Source of the DNA: Granulosicoccus sp963833195
GTDB lineage: Bacteria > Pseudomonadota > Gammaproteobacteria > Granulosicoccales > Granulosicoccaceae
Assembly: GCA_963833195.1 (NCBI GenBank)
Contig: CAWHXF010000027.1
Location: forward strand, 2,356,001-2,420,000
Reading direction: 5' to 3'
Length of the DNA stretch: 64,000 nt
This document shows, one piece after another, positions 17,466 to 26,007 of this stretch (position 1 is the stretch's first letter; every line of letters begins with the position of its first letter). Both the position numbers and the translations under genes were made by a program. Below the pieces are notes generated by a model. It was not told the origin of the DNA and searched no databases. It saw only the letters and a program-made list of their open reading frames with translations.

Positions 17466-17650
17466 GCTCGGTCATCATCGCGCTCGTCATCCTGCAGACC
17501 ATCGCCTCCGGGCTGAACCTGCTGGGCACGAACCAGCACCTCGCCACCGCCCTGTGGGGCGCGCTGCTGATCGGGGTGATGGTGCTGCGCCACGGCTGGG
17601 CGACGTGGCGCACGCGCGCCGGCGCCCGGCGCTTCCTCCTCCCGTGCCAA
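17462..17650 (+). pseudogene. C-terminal scrap of a sugar ABC transporter permease
   Basis: From GTG 17462 the frame reads VSSVIIALVILQTIASGLN, LLGTNQHLATALWGALLIG and VMVLRHGW. This closely resembles the last membrane helices of ribose/xylose-type ABC permeases (usual pattern: NGLNLLGV followed by a hydrophobic helix). No permease body, ATPase or binding protein is nearby, and the frame has no stop until inside the next gene. It therefore looks like a gene remnant left by a deletion that fused dgt to the former transporter locus. The sugar epimerase gene that follows would fit a lost sugar-uptake cluster. Confidence 0.6.
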
Positions 17651-17666
17651 CGAAGGATCACAGCTC

Positions 17667-18521
17667 ATGAGCGTCAAGGGCTTCGGCGTGCACACCGCCA
17701 TGTGGGCGATGGAATGGACCCGCGAGGCGGCCGAATTCGCCATTCCCGAGGCGGTGAAGCACGACATCGACTTCCTCGAGATCACCATGCTGGACCCCGA
17801 AGGGGTCGACACCGCGCACACGCGCGCGCTGCTCGAGAAGCACGAGGTCGAGTGCGTGTGCTCGCTCGGGCTGCCCCTGGACCGGTTGCCCACGAACAAC
17901 CCCGACGGCGCGCTCGAATTTCTGAAGATGGCCATCGACCGGAGCCACGCGATCGGCGCGAAGGCGATGAGCGGCGTGATCTACGGCGGCATCGGCCAGC
18001 GCACCGGGGTCGCGCCCACCGAGGCCGAGCGCGACGCCACCGCCCGCGTGGTGCAGAAGGCCGCGGCCTACGCGGCCTCCTTCGGCATGGCCTACGGGCT
18101 GGAAGCCGTGAACCGCTACGAGAACCACCTCCTCAACACCGCCGCGCAGACGGTGGACATGATCGAGCGCGTCGGCGGCTCGAACCTCTTCGCGCACCTC
18201 GACACCTATCACATGAACATCGAGGAGCGCGGCATCGCCAACGGCATCCTCGCCGCGCGCGAGCACCTGAAGTACATCCACCTGTCGGCGAGCGACCGCG
18301 GCACGCCGGGCGCCGACACCGTGGCCTGGGACGAGGTGTTCGCGGCGCTCGCGGCCATCGGCTTCGACGGCGGCATGGCCATGGAGAGCTTCATCACCGT
18401 GCCGCCGCAGGTGGCGTCCGCATTGAGCGTCTGGCGACCGGTGGCGCCGTCGCGCGAGGAGGTGCTGGGCGAGGGACTGCCGTTCCTGAGGAACAAGGCG
18501 CGGCAGTACGGGTTGGTGTAG
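17667..18521 (+). CDS. sugar phosphate isomerase/epimerase, tagatose/psicose 3-epimerase-like
   Basis: 284 residues, TIM-barrel fold of the AP-endonuclease-2 superfamily. The four metal ligands expected in D-tagatose/D-psicose 3-epimerases are visible: Glu in YGLEAVNRYENHLL, Asp in AHLDTYHMNIEE, His in YIHLSASDRG with the following PG, and Glu in AMESF. It starts at ATG 17667 after the Shine-Dalgarno GAAGGA. It probably epimerises a ketose or sugar-derived intermediate. The upstream permease remnant suggests a former sugar catabolic locus. The exact substrate cannot be told from sequence. Confidence 0.85.
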   Translation: MSVKGFGVHTAMWAMEWTREAAEFAIPEAVKHDIDFLEITMLDPEGVDTAHTRALLEKHEVECVCSLGLPLDRLPTNNPDGALEFLKMAIDRSHAIGAKAMSGVIYGGIGQRTGVAPTEAERDATARVVQKAAAYAASFGMAYGLEAVNRYENHLLNTAAQTVDMIERVGGSNLFAHLDTYHMNIEERGIANGILAAREHLKYIHLSASDRGTPGADTVAWDEVFAALAAIGFDGGMAMESFITVPPQVASALSVWRPVAPSREEVLGEGLPFLRNKARQYGLV

Positions 18522-18576
18522 GGCCGATCCGGGGCGTGATACCGTCTTCCGCGACCTCGCCCGAGGACCTGGACCG

Positions 18577-19155
18577 ATGAGCATCGAGTCGACCGATCAT
18601 CCGCCGCTGGTGCAGCAGCGGCTGCTCACCGTCGCCGACTATCACCGCATGGCGGAAGCCGGCATCTTCGCGCCCGACGAGCGGGTGGAGCTGATCGAGG
18701 GAGTGATCGTCAACATGCCGCCCATCGGTCCGGAGCACAGCGGTCTGGTCAACGTGCTGACCGAAGCGCTCGTCACCGCTTTCGCCGGGAAGGCCGTCGT
18801 CTCGGTGCAGAACCCGGTGATCCTGCCCGAGCATTCCGAGCCCGAGCCCGACTTCGCCCTGCTGCGCTGGCGTGCGGACAAGTACCGCAAGGCCACTCCT
18901 CTGCCGGCCGACGTGCTGCTGCTGGTCGAGGTCGCGAACTCGACGTTGCGCTACGACACCGAGATCAAGCGGCCGCTGTACGCCGCGCACGGGGTGCCGG
19001 AGTACTGGATCGTCGACGTGCAGGGCGAGCGGCTGACCCGGTTCACCGAGCCCGAGGCCGGGGACTACCGACGAACGGAGACCCTGAAGGGTTCCGCCAC
19101 CGTCGAGCTCGTGGCGCTGCCCGGCGAGACGTTCGATCTGTCGGAGCTTTTCTGA
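18577..19155 (+). CDS. Uma2 family (DUF820) restriction-endonuclease-like protein
   Basis: 192 residues, PD-(D/E)XK-fold protein. Family pattern: LTVADYHRMAEAGIFAPDERVELIEG with the conserved ERVELI, HSGLVNVL, PEPDFALLR with the catalytic Asp, then VLLLVEVANSTLRYDTEIKRPLYAAHG (E-x-S..D..K) and EYWIVD. These proteins are common in multi-copy in cyanobacteria and deltaproteobacteria, and their DNA targets are unknown. It stands alone here, followed convergently by a DUF433 gene. Confidence 0.9.
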   Translation: MSIESTDHPPLVQQRLLTVADYHRMAEAGIFAPDERVELIEGVIVNMPPIGPEHSGLVNVLTEALVTAFAGKAVVSVQNPVILPEHSEPEPDFALLRWRADKYRKATPLPADVLLLVEVANSTLRYDTEIKRPLYAAHGVPEYWIVDVQGERLTRFTEPEAGDYRRTETLKGSATVELVALPGETFDLSELF

Positions 19156-19194
19156 GTCACGGTACGGCGCGGAAGCTGCAGACGAGCGGGAGCG

Positions 19195-19412
19195 CTACGC
19201 CGCCCGATGCGGATACACGATGTCGGCGCGCACGGCCCTAGCGCCACGCGAACCGCATCGTTGGCGAGATGGGGGTAGGCATCGAGGATTTGTGCCTCCG
19301 TTTCCCCCGCCGCGAGCTTCTCGAGGATGAGCTCCACGGAAATACGGGTACCCGCGATTACCGGCTTGCCCGCCAGAACGGCCGGGTCCGACACGACTTC
19401 CGTTGGTTTCAT
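19195..19412 (-). CDS. DUF433 small antitoxin-like protein, one frameshift
   Basis: About 72 residues from ATG 19412. The first 57 match the family well: VVSDPAVLAGKPVIAGTRISVELI, LEKLAAGETEAQILDAYPHL, then NDAVRVAL. The expected ending, ADIVYPHRAA and a TAG at 19195, is in another frame; the shift is near 19235-19245. DUF433 proteins are helix-turn-helix-like and are often paired with DUF5615 PIN-like toxins. No such toxin is beside it, only the Uma2 gene, so it is either an orphan or one half of a lost pair. Confidence 0.75.
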
Positions 19413-19527
19413 GGCGCACTCGATGCGGGAACGGTCTCTAGGCGAGCTTACGCCTCGGGCTCGGTCTTGCTGACTCGTGTGGCGATATCAGCGCGCCGGC
19501 GTCAGCATCGGCCGGGCTCGCGCGCGG

Positions 19528-22500
19528 CTAGAGCAGCACCTGCTCCACCCCACCCCGCCCCGCCTTCGCCACGAAGCTCTCGAACCAGTCGTCGCCGAAG
19601 CGGTTCTGCGCGAGCTCCACGACGATGTAGTCGGTGTCGAGCCCGGTCTCGTCCTCGTAGCGCGAGAGCCCCTGCACGCAGGCCGGGCAGCTCGTGAGCA
19701 TCTTGACGTCGTGCTTGGTCTCGCCGCGCGGCACGCCGCATGCCGAGAGGTTGTCGCGCAGCACCTCCACCTTGGTCTTCTTCACCTGCGTGGCGATGTC
19801 CGGACGCGCGACGGCGAACGTGCCGGCCTCGCCGCAGCAGCGATCGGACATCGTGACGGTCTGACCGGTGAGCGCCTCCGTGACCTTCTTCGGTGCGTAG
19901 GTCTTCATGGGGCTGTGGCAGGGGTCGTGGTAGACGTACCTCTTGCCCGTCGTGCCGTCCAGCGAATAGCCCTTCTCCATCAGGTACTCGTGGATGTCCA
20001 GCAGCCGGCAGCCCGGGAAGATGCGCTCGAACTCGTACTTCAGGAGCTGATCCATGCACGTGCCGCAGGACACGATGACGGTCTTGATGTCCAGGTAGTT
20101 CAGCGTGTTGGCCACGCGGTGGAACAGCACGCGGTTCTCGGTCGTGATCTCGGTGCCCTTGGCGACGTTCCCCGAGGACGTCTGCGGGTAGCCGCAGCAC
20201 AGGTACCCGGGCGGCATCACGGTGCGCGCGCCCGCGTCGTAGAGCATGGCGATGGTGGCCATGCCCACCTGGCTGAACAGCCGCTCCGAGCCGCAGCCCG
20301 GGAAGTAGAAGACCGAGTCGGAATCGTCGTCGACCTTCGCGGCGTCGCGGATGATCGGCACGTACTCGCGGTTCTCGATGCCGAGCAGCGCGCGCGTCGT
20401 CTTCGCGGGCAGCTTGTGCGCGCCGGGCAGCTTCCGGTTCACGAAGTGCACGACCTGCTCGGTCAGCTTCGGGCGGCCCGTCGTGGCCGGCGGCTCGTCG
20501 CGCGCCTTCTTCACGGCCGGGATCTTCAGCGCCATGTCCGTCGCCAGGCGCTGCGCCTTGAAGCCGACGTCGACCATGGCGAAGCGCATGCCCTTGATGG
20601 TCGTGGGGTCGGTCGTGTTCAGGAACGCGAGCGACGCCGCGGTGCCGGGGCTCGTGCGCTTCTGGCCGCGATCCATGAGGATCTTGCGCATGTGGATCGA
20701 GACCTCGCCGTAGTCGATGTCCACGGGGCACGGCGCCAGGCACTTGTGGCACACGGTGCAGTGGTCGGCGATGTCGTTCATCTCGTCGAAGTGGCGCACC
20801 GACAGGCCGCGCCGCGTCTGCTCCTCGTACAGGAAGGCCTCGATGATCAGGCCCGTGCCGAGGATCTTGTTGCGGGGGGAATACAACAGGTTCGACCCCG
20901 GTGCGTGCGTGGTGCACACCGGCTTGCACTTGCCGCAGCGCAGGCAGTTCCTGATCGAGTCGTTCAGCGCGCCGAGCTCGCTCTGCTCGAGGATGAGCGC
21001 CTCCTGCTGCACCAGCCGCAGGGAGGGGGTCCACGCCTCCTGCAGCCCCGACCCCGGCATCAGCTTGCCGCGGTTGAAGTGGCCTTCGGGATCGGCCTCG
21101 TTCTTGTAGCTCTCGAAGTGACCGATGCTGGTCACGTCCATGAACTCCATCTTCGTCAGCCCGATGCCGTGCTCGCCGGAGATGGCGCCGTCGAGCTGCC
21201 GCGCGAGTCTCATCACGCGGGCCACGATGGCATCGGCGCCGCGCATCATCTCGTAGTCGTTCGAGTGCACGGGGATGTTGGTGTGGATGTTCCCGTCGCC
21301 CGCGTGCATGTGCAGCGCGGCGAAGAGCCGTTGCGGTCGCCATTCCTCGTGCAACGCGTCGATGCGCGTCACGAGCCGCGAGTAGCGCTGGCCGGTGAAG
21401 CGCTTCTTCAGCATGCTCTCGACACGCTCGCGGTAGCTGATGCGCTCCTCGCCCGCCAGCAGACCCGCCATGCAGGCGTCCTCCTCGACGGGGTGGCGCA
21501 CGCCGCGCTCGAGCGCCGCGTCGAAGCGCTCCGTCGCGCTCGTGATGCGCTCCATCAGGTCCGACCAGTGCGCGTGCACCTCGTCCAGGCACTCGATGGC
21601 GGCCTCCAGCGTGCGCGACACGATGGCGTCGGTCTCGGCGCTGCCGTCGTCGGGCATCTCGACCAGCGTGCGCGCCTCGCGTCCGGCCAGCAAGGACCGC
21701 ACCGCGCGCAGCGTGGCGAGCTTGTTGGCGAGCGAGTGCTCGATGTTGATGCGCTCTATGCCTTCGGAGTACTCGGCCAGCCGCTCGAGCGGAATCACCA
21801 CGTCCTCGTTGATCTTGAACGCGTTGGTGTGCGCGGCGATGGCCGCGGTGCGCGAGCGCGCCGCCCAGAACTGCTTGCGCGCGTCCGGGCTGACCGCCAC
21901 GAAGCCTTCGGCACCGCGCGCGTTGACCTGCTCCACCATGCGCGAGGCGGCACGCGCGACGGCGTCGCCGTCGTCCCCGACCACGTCCGCCACCAGCAGC
22001 ATCTTCGGCAGCTCGCCGCGCGCGGCCTTCGGCGTGTACTTGACCGCGCGGATGTAGCGATCGTCCAGGTGCTCGAGCCCCGCGAGCCGCACGTCGGGAT
22101 TGGCGTCGATCGCGTCCTTCACCTCCGTGATGGCGGGCACCGCGTCGCGCAGGTCACGCCCGTAGAACTCCATGGCCACCGTGCGCACGTGCTCGGGCAT
22201 GCGGTGCAGCACGAAGGTGGCCGACACGATGATGCCGTCGCAGCCCTCCTTCTGCGCGCCGGGCAGCCCGCCGAGCACCTTGTCGGTGACGTCCTTGCCG
22301 AGGCCCGCCTTCCTGAGCGTGGCGCCCGGCGCCGACAGGATGCGCGGCTCGCCGACCGTTTCGCCCGTGGCGCCGCTCGTGCGCGTGACGCGGAACCGCA
22401 CCACGTCCTGCAGGTGGATCTTGTCGAGGTTGTGCTCCAGCCGCTCCACGTCGAGCCAGTCGCCGTTGCCCGTGACCATGCGCCAGGACAGCAGGTTGTC

Positions 22501-23424
22501 CAGGGTCGTGCCCCACAGCACCGCGCTCTTGCCGCCCGCGTTCATGGCGATGTTGCCGCCGATGGTCGAGGCGTCCTGGCTGGTGGGGTCGACCGCGAAG
22601 GCGAGCCCGCGCGCCTGCGCGGCTTCCGACACGCGCCGCGTCACGACGCCCGCCCCCGTCTCGATCGTGTGCGTGATGCGCTCGGGCAAGCCCGCCTCGG
22701 ACGGCAGCACGAGCTCCCGCACGGGCCCGATGCGAGTGAACTTCTCGAGGTTCACCACGGCCGTCTCGCGATGCAGCGGCACGGCACCGCCGGTGTAGCC
22801 CGTGCCGCCGCCGCGGCCGATCATGGTCAGCCCGAGCCCGATGCAGGCGCGCACGATGCCCGGCAGCTCGGACTCGTCGTCCGGAGTCAGCACCACGCAC
22901 GGAATCTCCACGCGCCAGTCGGTGGCATCGGTGGTGTGGGACACGCGCGACAGCCCGTCGAAGCGCACGTTGTCGGGGTGCGTGACGCCCTTCATCGCCT
23001 TCCTGATGCGCCGGCGCAGGTCCAGCTCGTCGTCCAGGCGCTTCTCGAAGCGCCCGATGGCGTTGCCCGCGAGCGTCACGAGCTCTTCGACGCGAGCGTC
23101 TTCCTGCACGCGCTCGACGATGCCCTCGAGCCGGTGGCGCAGGGCCCCCGTCAGCGCGGCGCGCCGCTTGGCGTTGCGCAGCAGGTCGTCCTCGATGTAC
23201 GGGTTCCGATCGACGACCCACAGGTCCCCGAGGATCTCGAACAGCATGCGTGCCGAGCGCCCCGTGCGCCGCTGCGAGCGCAGCTCGCCGATCAGGCGCC
23301 AGCCCGTATCGCCGAGGTAGCGCCGCGTGACCTCGCGGTCGGAGAACGAGGTGTAGTTGTACGGAATCTCGCGCAGCGGAGGAGGCTGGAGCTCCAGGAG
23401 GCTGGCCGTGTCGGGTGCGTTCAT
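19528..23424 (-). CDS. 1298-residue DUF3683/FAD-linked dehydrogenase/Fe-S fusion
   Basis: Three parts in one chain. Residues ~1-150 are the DUF3683 helical domain (PYNYTSFSDREV, LLRNAKRRAALTGALRHRLEG). Residues ~175-780 are a GlcD-type FAD dehydrogenase: PCVVLTPDDESELPGIVRA, GRGGGTGYTGGAVPL, DPTSQDASTIGGNIAMNAGG, LHMHAGDGNIHTNIPVH, ISGEHGIGLTKMEF. The C-terminal part has two ferredoxin clusters, NCLRCGKCKPVC and HCTVCHKCLAPCPV, plus two cysteine-rich CCG domains (PGYLCCGYP, SDRCCGEAGTF). It probably oxidises a 2-hydroxyacid and passes electrons to quinone. It is transcribed as a single gene downstream of rpsI, beyond a terminator. Confidence 0.9.
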   Translation of the reverse strand: MNAPDTASLLELQPPPLREIPYNYTSFSDREVTRRYLGDTGWRLIGELRSQRRTGRSARMLFEILGDLWVVDRNPYIEDDLLRNAKRRAALTGALRHRLEGIVERVQEDARVEELVTLAGNAIGRFEKRLDDELDLRRRIRKAMKGVTHPDNVRFDGLSRVSHTTDATDWRVEIPCVVLTPDDESELPGIVRACIGLGLTMIGRGGGTGYTGGAVPLHRETAVVNLEKFTRIGPVRELVLPSEAGLPERITHTIETGAGVVTRRVSEAAQARGLAFAVDPTSQDASTIGGNIAMNAGGKSAVLWGTTLDNLLSWRMVTGNGDWLDVERLEHNLDKIHLQDVVRFRVTRTSGATGETVGEPRILSAPGATLRKAGLGKDVTDKVLGGLPGAQKEGCDGIIVSATFVLHRMPEHVRTVAMEFYGRDLRDAVPAITEVKDAIDANPDVRLAGLEHLDDRYIRAVKYTPKAARGELPKMLLVADVVGDDGDAVARAASRMVEQVNARGAEGFVAVSPDARKQFWAARSRTAAIAAHTNAFKINEDVVIPLERLAEYSEGIERINIEHSLANKLATLRAVRSLLAGREARTLVEMPDDGSAETDAIVSRTLEAAIECLDEVHAHWSDLMERITSATERFDAALERGVRHPVEEDACMAGLLAGEERISYRERVESMLKKRFTGQRYSRLVTRIDALHEEWRPQRLFAALHMHAGDGNIHTNIPVHSNDYEMMRGADAIVARVMRLARQLDGAISGEHGIGLTKMEFMDVTSIGHFESYKNEADPEGHFNRGKLMPGSGLQEAWTPSLRLVQQEALILEQSELGALNDSIRNCLRCGKCKPVCTTHAPGSNLLYSPRNKILGTGLIIEAFLYEEQTRRGLSVRHFDEMNDIADHCTVCHKCLAPCPVDIDYGEVSIHMRKILMDRGQKRTSPGTAASLAFLNTTDPTTIKGMRFAMVDVGFKAQRLATDMALKIPAVKKARDEPPATTGRPKLTEQVVHFVNRKLPGAHKLPAKTTRALLGIENREYVPIIRDAAKVDDDSDSVFYFPGCGSERLFSQVGMATIAMLYDAGARTVMPPGYLCCGYPQTSSGNVAKGTEITTENRVLFHRVANTLNYLDIKTVIVSCGTCMDQLLKYEFERIFPGCRLLDIHEYLMEKGYSLDGTTGKRYVYHDPCHSPMKTYAPKKVTEALTGQTVTMSDRCCGEAGTFAVARPDIATQVKKTKVEVLRDNLSACGVPRGETKHDVKMLTSCPACVQGLSRYEDETGLDTDYIVVELAQNRFGDDWFESFVAKAGRGGVEQVLL

Positions 23425-23479
23425 GGCGGGGCAATCGGTATCGATTCATTGATACGCCCGGAGGCGCGACCCGGATACG

Positions 23480-23504
23480 AAAAAGGCCCCGAGACGGGGC
23501 CTTC
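23480..23504 (-). terminator. rho-independent terminator after rpsI
   Basis: On the minus strand AAGGCCCCG, a TCT loop and CGGGGCCTT are followed by TTTC, giving a 9-bp GC-rich stem with a short T-run. It lies 50 bases past the rpsI stop and upstream of the FAD/Fe-S fusion gene, so it ends the rplM-rpsI transcript. Confidence 0.9.
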
Positions 23505-23553
23505 GACGTACGTGCGACCCGACGCCGCCCCCGAAGGAGCGGCCGGAGAGCCT

Positions 23554-23958
23554 TCAGCGCTTGGAGTACTGCGTGGCCTTGCGCGCCTTGCGCAGGCCGA
23601 CCTTCTTGCGCTCGACCTCGCGGGCGTCGCGCGTCAGGAAACCGGCGCCGCGCAGCGTCGGGCGCATGCTGTCGTCGTACATGAGCAGGGCCCGCGCGAT
23701 GCCCAGACGGATGGCACCGGCCTGGCCGCTGTCACCGCCGCCCTTGACGGTGACGTTGAAGTCGAACGTGCCCATGTTGTCGGTGCGCTCGAGCGGCTGG
23801 CGCACGATCATGTGCGCGGTCTGACGGCCGAAGTACTCCTCGAGCGGCTGCGAGTTGACCGTGATGCGGCCCGAACCGTTGCCCTTCATGAAGACCCGGG
23901 CGGTGGAGGATTTCCGGCGGCCCGTGCCGTAGTACTGGTTGCCCATCTGTGCGGCCAT
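23554..23958 (-). CDS. rpsI: 30S ribosomal protein S9
   Basis: 134 residues. YYGTGRRKSSTARVFMK at the N-terminus, EEYFGRQTAHMIVRQPLE, KGGGDSGQAGAIRLGIARALL and the basic tail VGLRKARKATQYSKR are all diagnostic of S9, including the C-terminal SKR that reaches the ribosomal P site. It follows rplM by 41 bases in the universal L13-S9 operon. An internal Met at codon 5 could also serve as start. Confidence 0.98.
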   Translation of the reverse strand: MAAQMGNQYYGTGRRKSSTARVFMKGNGSGRITVNSQPLEEYFGRQTAHMIVRQPLERTDNMGTFDFNVTVKGGGDSGQAGAIRLGIARALLMYDDSMRPTLRGAGFLTRDAREVERKKVGLRKARKATQYSKR

Positions 23959-23999
23959 GCTGCGTCGTCTCTAACCTTGTGCTGTTGCGGGGCGTGCGT

Positions 24000-24482
24000 T
24001 CAAGCGGCGGCGGGAGCGTCGGCGACGCGGCCCGTGTGCGTGCTGGGACGGATCTCCAGCGCCACGGGCTGCTGCGCCGTGTGCTGGTGGTTCGGGCCCT
24101 TGTAGACGCGCAGCTTCCTGAACATGTCCCGGCCGAGCGAGTTCTTCGGCAGCATGCCCTTGACGGCGATCTCGATCACGCGCTCCGGGTGGGACTCGTG
24201 CATGCGGCGGTAGCTGATGGTCTTGAAGTTGCCGATGTAGCCGGTGTTCCGGTGGTACACCTTCTTGTTCGCCTTCTCGCCCGTCAGCACGACCTTGTCG
24301 GCGTTGACGACGACGATGTAGTCGCCGGTGTCCACGTGGGGCGTGTACGTGGGCTTGTGCTTGCCGCGCAGGCGCCGCGCGCATTCGGTGGCGACGTTGC
24401 CGAGCGTCTGGTTCTCGGCGTCGATCACGTACCACTGCCGGTTCACTTCGGCGGGTTTCGCGCTGACGGTGGTCTTGTTCAC
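24000..24482 (-). CDS. rplM: 50S ribosomal protein L13
   Basis: 160 residues. RQWYVIDAENQTLGNVATECAR (in part), GDYIVVVNADKVVLTG, KVYHRNTGYIG, the PERVIEIAVKGMLPKN segment and LRVYKGPNHQHTAQQP are diagnostic. The start is GTG 24482, unusual for a highly expressed ribosomal gene. The C-terminus is extended by about 15 Ala/Thr-rich residues compared with E. coli L13 (142 residues). It is first in the operon with rpsI and driven by a strong promoter at 24536-24564. Confidence 0.98.
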   Translation of the reverse strand: MNKTTVSAKPAEVNRQWYVIDAENQTLGNVATECARRLRGKHKPTYTPHVDTGDYIVVVNADKVVLTGEKANKKVYHRNTGYIGNFKTISYRRMHESHPERVIEIAVKGMLPKNSLGRDMFRKLRVYKGPNHQHTAQQPVALEIRPSTHTGRVADAPAAA

Positions 24483-24535
24483 TTGCCGCGGGGCCTCACA
24501 GGACGGTGCGTGCCCGAAAAAGGGCGTAGCCCGCC

Positions 24536-24564
24536 ATCATAGCGGAGCCGGACGCAGGTCTCAA
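24536..24564 (-). promoter_or_regulatory. sigma70-type promoter of rplM-rpsI
   Basis: On the minus strand TTGAGA (24564-24559), a 17-base spacer and TATGAT (24541-24536) make a near-consensus -35/-10 pair. Transcription should start near 24529, leaving a leader of about 45 bases before the rplM GTG. The -35 box overlaps the stop codon of the osmC-family gene. Confidence 0.85.
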
Positions 24565-24980
24565 GGGGCCTCCAGCGTCTCGTGGGTGCACACGATGGAG
24601 ACGGTCGGCTCCAGCATGCGCGTGGCCGAGCAGTACTTCTCCTTCGACAGGCTGACGGCCCGCTCGACCGCCGAGTCCTTCAGTTCGTGCCCCGCCACCT
24701 TGAAGTGCACGCGTATCTCGGTGAACACCGCCGGCACCGCGTCGGCGCGGTCCGCGTCGAGCAGCACCTCGACCGAGGTCACGCGCTGGCGGGACTTTTG
24801 CAGCATCAGCACGACGTCGTAGGCGGTGCAGCCGCCGAGCCCGATCAGGATGAGCTCCATGGGGCGCGTGCCGAGGTTCCGGCCGCCATTCTCGGGCGAG
24901 CCGTCGATGACCACGGAATGGCCGCTGCCGGACTCGCCGACGAAGCTCATGTGGTCGAGCCATTTGACGCGTGCGTGCAA
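24561..24980 (-). CDS. OsmC family protein (YhfA-like)
   Basis: 139 residues, taken from TTG 24980 because the family consistently begins with an HARVKWLDHMSFVGE-like sequence there; the frame is open further upstream but without homology. Key features are GSGHSVVIDGSPENGG, RPMELILIGLGGCTAYDVV with the redox-active first Cys, and RMLEPTVSIVCTHE near the end. The second catalytic Cys of OsmC peroxidases is matched by a Cys in KEKYCSATRML. OsmC proteins reduce organic hydroperoxides, although the YhfA branch is uncharacterised. It is divergent from the Crp gene. Confidence 0.88.
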   Translation of the reverse strand: MHARVKWLDHMSFVGESGSGHSVVIDGSPENGGRNLGTRPMELILIGLGGCTAYDVVLMLQKSRQRVTSVEVLLDADRADAVPAVFTEIRVHFKVAGHELKDSAVERAVSLSKEKYCSATRMLEPTVSIVCTHETLEAP

Positions 24981-25062
24981 GGGTGTGGCGCTCCGGCGCG
25001 ACGGCCCGCCCGCGCGCCCCGGAACGCGCCGCTGTGACCGTGGACACGTTATGTCCGGGAAA

Positions 25063-25090
25063 TTGACGACTAGCGCACGCAAGGTATCAG
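25063..25090 (+). promoter_or_regulatory. candidate sigma70 promoter for the crp-like gene
   Basis: TTGACG (25063-25068), a 16-base spacer and TATCAG (25085-25090) lie about 90 bases upstream of the crp ATG at 25181. The match is moderate. The gap of 200 bases to the divergent osmC-family gene leaves room for a second promoter. Confidence 0.5.
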
Positions 25091-25180
25091 ACGGGCTGCC
25101 GATCAATGTTTGACGCTGCACACATCGCCCGGGCCGACGGGCATCAGCGCAGACACAAACGAACACGAGAGACGATACCG

Positions 25181-25819
25181 ATGCTCGCGCCCCGAATTGC
25201 ACCGCCGCCGGTCGAGTGGCTGGACATGTTCCTGCGCTCGTCGCACCGCCGTCAGTACCCGGCGAAGACGACGATCATCCACCACGACGACACGCCCGAG
25301 ACGATCTACTACGTCATCGACGGCTCGGTCAGCGTCGTGATCGAGGACGACGACGGGCGCGAGATCGTGCTGGCCTACCTGTCCGCCGGCGACTTCTTCG
25401 GCGAGATGGGCCTGTTCGAGGAAGGCAAGGGCCGAAGCGCCTGGGTCACCGCCCGCGTCAAGTGCGAGCTGGCCGAGATGAACTACGAGCAGTTCCGCCG
25501 CATCGCCGCCGACCAGCCCGACCTGCTGCACGCCATCACCACGCAGATGGCCAGCCGGCTGCGCAAGACGAGCATCAAGGTGCGCGACCTCGCCTTCCTC
25601 GACGTCACCGGGCGCGTCGCCTCGACGCTGCTGGAGCTTGCGAAGATGCCCGACGCCATCACCCACCCCGACGGCATGCAGATCCGCATCACGCGCCAGG
25701 AGATCGCGCGCATCGTGGGCTGCTCGCGCGAGATGGTCGGCCGCGTGCTGAAGGATCTGGAGGACCGTGGCCTGATCCACGCCCGCGGCAAGACGATGGT
25801 CATCTACGGCACGCGCTGA
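25181..25819 (+). CDS. crp: Crp/Vfr/Clp-type cAMP-responsive transcription regulator
   Basis: 212 residues from ATG 25181. The cyclic-nucleotide-binding domain has HRRQYPAKTTIIHHDD, GSVSVVIEDDDGREIVLAYL, and the ligand-binding GDFFGEMGLFEEGKGRSAWVTA, in which the Glu and the Arg-Ser pair that contact cAMP are kept. A long dimer helix follows, then the helix-turn-helix ITRQEIARIVGCSREMVGRVLKDL. Close to Pseudomonas Vfr and Xanthomonas Clp. The frame begins at 25106, but those extra 25 residues lack homology. The OsmC/Crp/trp neighbourhood is conserved in this part of the gammaproteobacteria. Whether it binds cAMP or c-di-GMP, as Clp does, is open. Confidence 0.94.
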   Translation: MLAPRIAPPPVEWLDMFLRSSHRRQYPAKTTIIHHDDTPETIYYVIDGSVSVVIEDDDGREIVLAYLSAGDFFGEMGLFEEGKGRSAWVTARVKCELAEMNYEQFRRIAADQPDLLHAITTQMASRLRKTSIKVRDLAFLDVTGRVASTLLELAKMPDAITHPDGMQIRITRQEIARIVGCSREMVGRVLKDLEDRGLIHARGKTMVIYGTR

Positions 25820-26007
25820 CGGCACCCGCGCGGTATCGGCCCGGGCACTGCGCGGCGCTCGCCGCCCCGGATCGGGCCGCGCGCACGGTCGGCCACGTGC
25901 GCTCGAAGGATTTCGGCTAGTCTCGGCGTCGCCCCGTCCCCCTTTTTGCAAAGGCACGGACGGCGCGCCGCAAGAGACCGCAACCCACCGAAATCGACAG
26001 GACGCAG

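Noticed and set aside
17450..17935. 161-codon minus-strand frame opposite the epimerase
   Set aside because: Antisense to a gene with clear metal-ligand motifs; no homology recognised.
19477..24105. 1542-codon open frame on the plus strand opposite the FAD/Fe-S fusion, rpsI and rplM
   Set aside because: It is antisense to three well-recognised genes, shows Arg/His/Val-rich composition typical of GC-rich shadow frames and has no domain.
25034..25050. TGTGACCGTGGACACG as a Crp-binding site in the osmC/crp spacer
   Set aside because: Only the left half-site is good; the right half has too many mismatches to the TCACA half to claim.
25938..25962. Terminator-like CCTTTTTGCAAAGG after crp
   Set aside because: Stem is only five A/T-rich pairs and the run of T lies inside it; too weak.
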